From positions 1-64,000 of the forward strand of contig JAAMPI010000090.1 in assembly GCA_013054445.1 (NCBI GenBank): DNA of 64,000 nt. The letters run 5' to 3'. Under the pieces are notes generated by a model. The model ran no database searches. It was not told where the DNA came from and saw only the letters and a list, made by a program, of their open reading frames with translations. The DNA is from Cudoniella acicularis (Eukaryota > Ascomycota > Leotiomycetes > Helotiales > Helotiaceae). The position numbers were made by a program, and so were the translations under genes. Position 1 is the stretch's first letter. The number at the start of each line of letters is the position of its first letter. Of this stretch, positions 58,605 through 64,000 are shown piece by piece.

Positions 58605-61600
58605 CTTACGAGCAGATGATCCGCATCTGTCGGATCAACCAGTCATGAAGAGCAGGACTAGACAGAGCGCCGGCGAGCGACGACAACAGCTGGTGTTGAT
58701 GGCGACAGGAGAGACGCGGAGAAGATGAGATTTATGCAGGTCTCGCCAAGCGTGGGGAACGATTGTGGTACAGTGACAGGAAGTGTTGGATGGTGGCACA
58801 GGCCTGTGCTTTGCTCAAGCTACCTGAGCCACAGGTATCCCTTGTAGAGTCGCTGGATCACACGAGCCGATTCAGATAAAGACGCGCAGGGGAGCCGTTA
58901 CTGCGCTGCGACGCGATCAATCAGCTGCAGGCGATGCGATAAGAAGTCATCTGGAGTCGACGTGCTGCACTCCTTGTGCCGGCGGATGGGGATGGGGATG
59001 GCGGAATGATGGTATTCGCAATAATTCGATGGATGGCGGTAGGCGACGGTGACGGCGACGAGCTGCAGCGAGTTGTGAGTTGTTGTCGAGGGGAAGCGTG
59101 ATGATGACGGCAATGGAGCTCGTCTCTCGTCTGGCTGCAACCGGTTTCCGGGAGACTCGGAGACGCTATCAAAGAACGATGCCAGGTGCCAACTGCCAAA
59201 GTTATGGGCTGATCTCGATTGTTCACAAGCCGCGAACTGTTTACTGTATTTGCCAGGCAGAGAAGCTGCACCCGTTCAAGTTGTTTCTCTAGGCGTTGCA
59301 CTGTCTCATAAATCCGTGGCCGTCACTATTGATCTCAAGAGAGACTTTTCATTCCTCCGACCAGCCTCCCTTTGCAAAAATCAAGCTTTTCTCTCAATCC
59401 GGTTTTGGCTGGCGCAAAAACCTCGGCCACAGCCATGCGAATAGCCTGAATTGACGTTGTCATGTCATGTCATGCATACGGAACAATTATTTTCGACTTG
59501 TGGTTGGTTACTGGGCTGTCCCGAGTTGAGACGGTGAGTTTGAAGGTCCATTTTCTCTGTCCTATGTTCTTTTTGCAGCGCTCTGCGGGCCTATTAGTCC
59601 TAGCAGTGGCTGAAAAGACTGCATGTGTACCTGAACATTTATGCACAAGTAAGCTCTCCCCCCTTTCGAAGCATGGCTTTTGAGTTCAGCTAACGTTGAT
59701 AGAACCCACTACTGTGCTGTCGACTGACCGAGTACCGCCAAAGTGACAATGCCCTGGGACTCTCGATATCACAGCAATCAAGATATTTCAAGTATGAGAA
59801 AACACCAAGTCGACTTTTTCGATTGCAATTCTTTCGACGCCATAAAGTCATGAGTCATGTTCTTAAGCATTCTTTTCCTTTTCTTCGTTTCCCGAACCCG
59901 CTCGAGTTTGAGACGAGGTATATCAAACAGTTCATGCAGTAATCCTCCTATTCTTTAAGCATACATTTTTTTCAAAACACAATGACGTATCGTTTTGTGT
60001 TGTGCTTGATTCCCGATGATTTTACTATTTCCATGAGTAATCATAGCTCAAGCTTGCAAAGACTATCAAGCGTAGATAGCAACCAGCTACCTAGAACGAA
60101 ACTACTTTTTTTTTGGCATTTAAAGCATCTCGACTCTTTCATTATAAAATTCATAATGAACTCCCCGTCTGTTTAATATAGAATGCACTTGTTGGACTAT
60201 AAGTCTCGAGTGCTGTTGGTCTTGTTGGCCTTTTGAGATTTTAGTTGGGAGTTGTTTCTCTCTATTTCACGTACTATGTTTACAATTTCGGCCTGCACTG
60301 CTGTAGTATATGTATAATACAATGAAGCGCTCTTTCTTTGGCTTTACGTTTTGTCCCTATAGGCGTTTCTTGAACCTGTCTTGAGTATGATATGCGTAAG
60401 TTATATGTCACATTAGACGGTATTGCTAGATTTATTATTAGCTGTATCCATGATCCATTGAACTCAGAAAAGCAAGGCAGTACAGCGGCAGGTGTCAATG
60501 GATCATTTGCAATGTTAATCGACCGTCTCCTTTACTGCAATTCTTACAGTTTGAAATGCAAAAATTTCTCTTTCTGTCTCCTGAGCCCTTACTACCCTTC
60601 TTTTTCTTTTTTTAAAAAAAANNNNANTAGAGTTTTGAGAACATGTGTCACGTGATCCTTCAACACTGTTGACGAAGAGAGGAGGCCTAGAGTTGGACTC
60701 TGAAGCAAGACCGCAAACAGAAATTGGGATTTCACTGACTGTGCAATGTAATTCGCTGTATAATAAACAAAATACCTCCTGACTAATTATGATCCTTGCC
60801 TAACTTCAGGTCAAGGCTACGTCCTGACTGGAAACAATCACGAATAAACTATATACAATGTCGAAATCCTGTCATCACCCACACGACCCCCTCTCAGCAA
60901 TCTGCTTGAATATGAGTGGCAGGACCTTCCTCGAAGGTCATACGGGCCTTCACTGGAAAAATAGATATTACCCCGCGGGCAGAAACTCGAAATTTCCAAC
61001 ACGGACTGCTTCTCGAATCGTATTTCTACTGTTGGGGAATAAAAGATTTGCGAATTAAACCCTACCCTTTCTTATTGGTACACCATTAGTGACTTTTATG
61101 TGGAAAGTTCTTAAAACTGCTCCTCACTAGCACTTAGTTAAATTCATTCTTAATGTAACGCTACGCAACAATAGGAACATCTTAATTTTCCTCAACCGCT
61201 AGGTACATATTTAATATTCCTGTATTCCAGTTTACTCTCTTGTAAGTGCTTCTGCAGCAATCAACAAGCTGTCACGTGTGGGACCGAACCTCGGCAACTC
61301 TTTCACCCTATGAATATTCCCAAGTGCTAACCCACGATGTCCACACCGCCACTCTGATTTGTTGAGCCCTGATGTCGCCATATTTGTCAAAATCGGTGAG
61401 TTGGCCCTTGGACAACCATCCGCTTTTGATCGACAGGGATGTTCAGATGATACCACCCCACTACAAACTGTTTCAACCCCTTCTCACACACGCAAGCACG
61501 AGATAAATCGAAACGAAGGAGGGCAAGTGACAACAAAAATGTCAAGAAACAGTTTCTATTGAAATAGGAATATCTCGCAATTTACTTTCTAAAATGGAAA

Positions 61601-62048
61601 TGAAGCTGCGAATCTCTCACAAGTGGAAAGAGCCGAGGTCATGACGTCTTCGATGCTGTCAAAAAATAAAATATTCTCCTACGTGAACCCCTCATCCATA
61701 AACTCCCATTTGTCAACAACAACCACAAGGCGAAAGTTAGACCAATTTAAAGCATTTCGATTCCAGGCCCCAGAAGATTCCGCACTTTCTATCGGCACCT
61801 TCCTTATCCGCCAAGTCCCCTTCCTGCCCGACTTAAACTGAGCTTACCCCACTATATTTTTGTGACATGTCTGATCTATCTTTCGCAGCTTCATAATTCA
61901 CCATTGCAAACACCCACAGCACGTTTCCACTATCATAGCAATCCTATACATAAGCACTCAACTTTCCACGCTCCTTTCATTTCTTGAACTAACAACACCA
62001 ACCCCTTTCGCGGCCAATCACATACACACACAAATTTAAAGCATCAAA
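58605..62048. other. 3.4-kb intergenic region with ambiguous bases
   Basis: Divergent upstream region of Sip5 and ARA2. No gene is recognised. Ambiguous bases occur at 60622-60625 and 60627, beside a T-run then A-run (tttttctttttttaaaaaaa), so the assembly is uncertain there. The frame 60392-60655 passes through the ambiguous bases and should be ignored. The last 100 bases before ARA2 have pyrimidine-rich sequence and cacacacaca. Confidence 0.5.
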
Positions 62049-63218
62049 ATGCCGTCAACACAACCCCCTCTCTCAACCACCCTTCCTCCCCTTGTCTGTG
62101 GTACTGCAACATTCAATAACCAATACAATCCCGACGCATTTGCCATCCCCACCAACGCAATCATCCAGCGCGCCCTTGAACTTGGCGTCCGCGCCTTCGA
62201 CACCTCCCCTTACTACGGCCCTTCCGAAACTCTCCTCGGTGCCGCCCTCAATACCTCGCATGTCCAGTCGCACTACCCCCGCTCATCATACCACATTCTC
62301 ACAAAGGTTGGCCGAATAGGCGGTTCGGAATTCGACTACTCACCCGAATGGGTACGGTATTCGATACAGCGTTCTCTGCAGAGATTGCACACTTCGTACT
62401 TAGATGTTGTATACTGTCATGACGTTGAGTTCGTTACCCCACAAGAAGTGCTGGTTGCGGTCCAGGAATTACGGCGAATACGCGATACACAGGGGACCAT
62501 AAAGTATATTGGTATTTCTGGCTACCCAGTGCCTCTGCTTTGCGAACTTGCGGAGCTGGTATTAAAGAAAACTGGCGAGCCACTGGATGCAGTAATGAGT
62601 TATGCAAATTTCACGCTGCAGAATACGACGTTGATGACAAAGGGAATTGAGAAGCTAAGACGCGCAGGCGTGAGTGTGGTGCCAAATGCGAGTCCATTGG
62701 GAATGGGCTTGTTGCGGAGTGTAGGCGTACCAATTGGTGGAAAGGGTGATTTCCATCCCTCGCCCGTGGAGTTGAGGAGGAAGGTCATGGAGGCAGCAAA
62801 TTTTGTGAAAAATAAAGGGGAGAAGATTGAGGTTGTTGCTATTCGCTGGGCACTTGAGCGTTGGGCAAGAGATGGTGCGACCGTAGGAGGCATTGGAGGC
62901 ATTGGGGTTTCAGTAATGGGTGTAAGCAATCTGGACGAACTTGAAGAGACAATGAGGGTTTGGAACAGTGTCCTTGACGGGCTGCCTATCCCTAGGAGAC
63001 AGGTCAAAATGGAAAAGCTTGCTTGGAGTTTAGAAAGACAGAAGGAGATCGAGGCACTGGCTAATAGTATTTGGGAAATATTAGCCGATCTGAAGGACTA
63101 TACTTGGGCAAGTCCAGACGAAAGTTTTGTGAATATCAGAGTGGTAAAAGGGGTTGTCGATGAAGTAGCTCCTTTGCCTGAGATCAAGGAGCATCTACTC
63201 AAAGTCAGCAGACTGTGA
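62049..63218 (+). CDS. ARA2: NAD-dependent D-arabinose 1-dehydrogenase (ARA2-like aldo/keto reductase)
   Basis: A single exon encodes 389 residues. It is an aldo/keto reductase barrel with the tetrad Asp51 (FDTSPYYG), Tyr56, Lys86 (LTKVGR) and His124 (VYCHDVEF). Other blocks are LGVRAFDTSPYYGPSETLLG, IKYIGISGYPVPLL, VPNASPLGMGLLR and, in the nucleotide-binding end, VSVMGVSNLDELEE. In yeast ARA2 oxidises D-arabinose to D-arabinono-1,4-lactone, the step before D-erythroascorbic acid formation, in the cytosol. The length and PLVCGTATFNNQYN start fit that group. The related L-galactose dehydrogenases of plants are an alternative reading. The ATG lies in a good context (aaaATGcc) after a CA-rich leader. 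Confidence 0.85.
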   Translation: MPSTQPPLSTTLPPLVCGTATFNNQYNPDAFAIPTNAIIQRALELGVRAFDTSPYYGPSETLLGAALNTSHVQSHYPRSSYHILTKVGRIGGSEFDYSPEWVRYSIQRSLQRLHTSYLDVVYCHDVEFVTPQEVLVAVQELRRIRDTQGTIKYIGISGYPVPLLCELAELVLKKTGEPLDAVMSYANFTLQNTTLMTKGIEKLRRAGVSVVPNASPLGMGLLRSVGVPIGGKGDFHPSPVELRRKVMEAANFVKNKGEKIEVVAIRWALERWARDGATVGGIGGIGVSVMGVSNLDELEETMRVWNSVLDGLPIPRRQVKMEKLAWSLERQKEIEALANSIWEILADLKDYTWASPDESFVNIRVVKGVVDEVAPLPEIKEHLLKVSRL

Positions 63219-63469
63219 ATATTAGCAAGCAGCATAGATAGCGTTGGGTGGGAGTTCGGAAAAATCATGGATTATTGAAGGTGCTTGATGCAACCATGAA
63301 ATAGTATCGAATTTTGCCCTAGGTATCCATCTCGAAAGCGCCCAAATCTCAAATGCTGTAAGCTTTTGACCTGCAGAACTATGCCCGATATTCACTTTTC
63401 CATGGACTGTTGAAGTTATGCAAAAGAATTTCTGAACGCCTCATTAATATCCCAGGAATTATTGTTGAC

Positions 63470-64000
<531 letters not shown>

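Noticed and set aside
60392..60655. 87-codon frame crossing ambiguous bases
   Set aside because: It runs through N characters and low-complexity T/A runs, so the frame is not meaningful.

Overview
This window looks like nuclear DNA of a filamentous ascomycete. The genes are split by short introns of about 40-65 bases with GT..AG ends, the intergenic distances are long, and the proteins match fungal families (Sip5, fungal mL50, Zn2Cys6 regulators, secreted tyrosinase, ARA2-type D-arabinose dehydrogenase, DAHP synthase). The general look suggests a leotiomycete (Helotiales-like) fungus, but that is inference from family resemblance only. A short run of ambiguous bases near 60,622-60,627 marks an assembly weakness.

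Layout, left to right. 0-5 kb: the 3' end of a possible membrane acyltransferase, a type-B carboxylesterase pseudogene with three reading-frame lesions, and a membrane-anchored CPYS glutaredoxin. 5.6-11 kb: a large alpha/beta hydrolase with a long disordered N-terminus, divergent from a sterol-desaturase-superfamily gene whose best model needs a 4-nt microexon. 11.8-16 kb: an intact four-exon MFS transporter followed by a heavily broken DHA2-type MFS drug-transporter pseudogene. 16-25.5 kb: mostly gene-poor, holding only a possible decayed coding remnant and a small Lys/Ala/Pro-rich basic protein. 25.5-26.7 kb: a dihydrodipicolinate-synthase-family aldolase. 26.7-30.7 kb: a 4-kb gap between convergent genes with two related hairpins. 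30.7-38 kb: a Zn2Cys6 regulator and a GNAT acetyltransferase fused to an allophanate-hydrolase-like amidase. 38.3-39.4 kb: a four-TM membrane protein with a 16-nt first exon. 39.8-43 kb: a graveyard of decayed coding sequence, including a zinc-finger-like protein. 43.9-49.4 kb: an intact nine-exon secreted tyrosinase next to a secreted-amidase pseudogene. 50-54 kb: a GPI-type surface protein whose start codon sits 3 bases after a third copy of the hairpin motif, then mitoribosomal mL50 and a small cysteine-rich membrane protein. 55.9-58.6 kb: Sip5. 62-64 kb: ARA2-type dehydrogenase and the 3' end of DAHP synthase.

The genes do not form one obvious biosynthetic cluster. Housekeeping genes (mL50, Sip5, glutaredoxin, DAHP synthase, ARA2) are mixed with accessory genes (carboxylesterase, transporters, tyrosinase, amidases), and the accessory set is where the pseudogenes lie. 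Exon models were built by hand from splice signals and reading-phase arithmetic. For every intact multi-exon gene the summed exon length is a multiple of three. Family names come from recognising motifs, not from any search.
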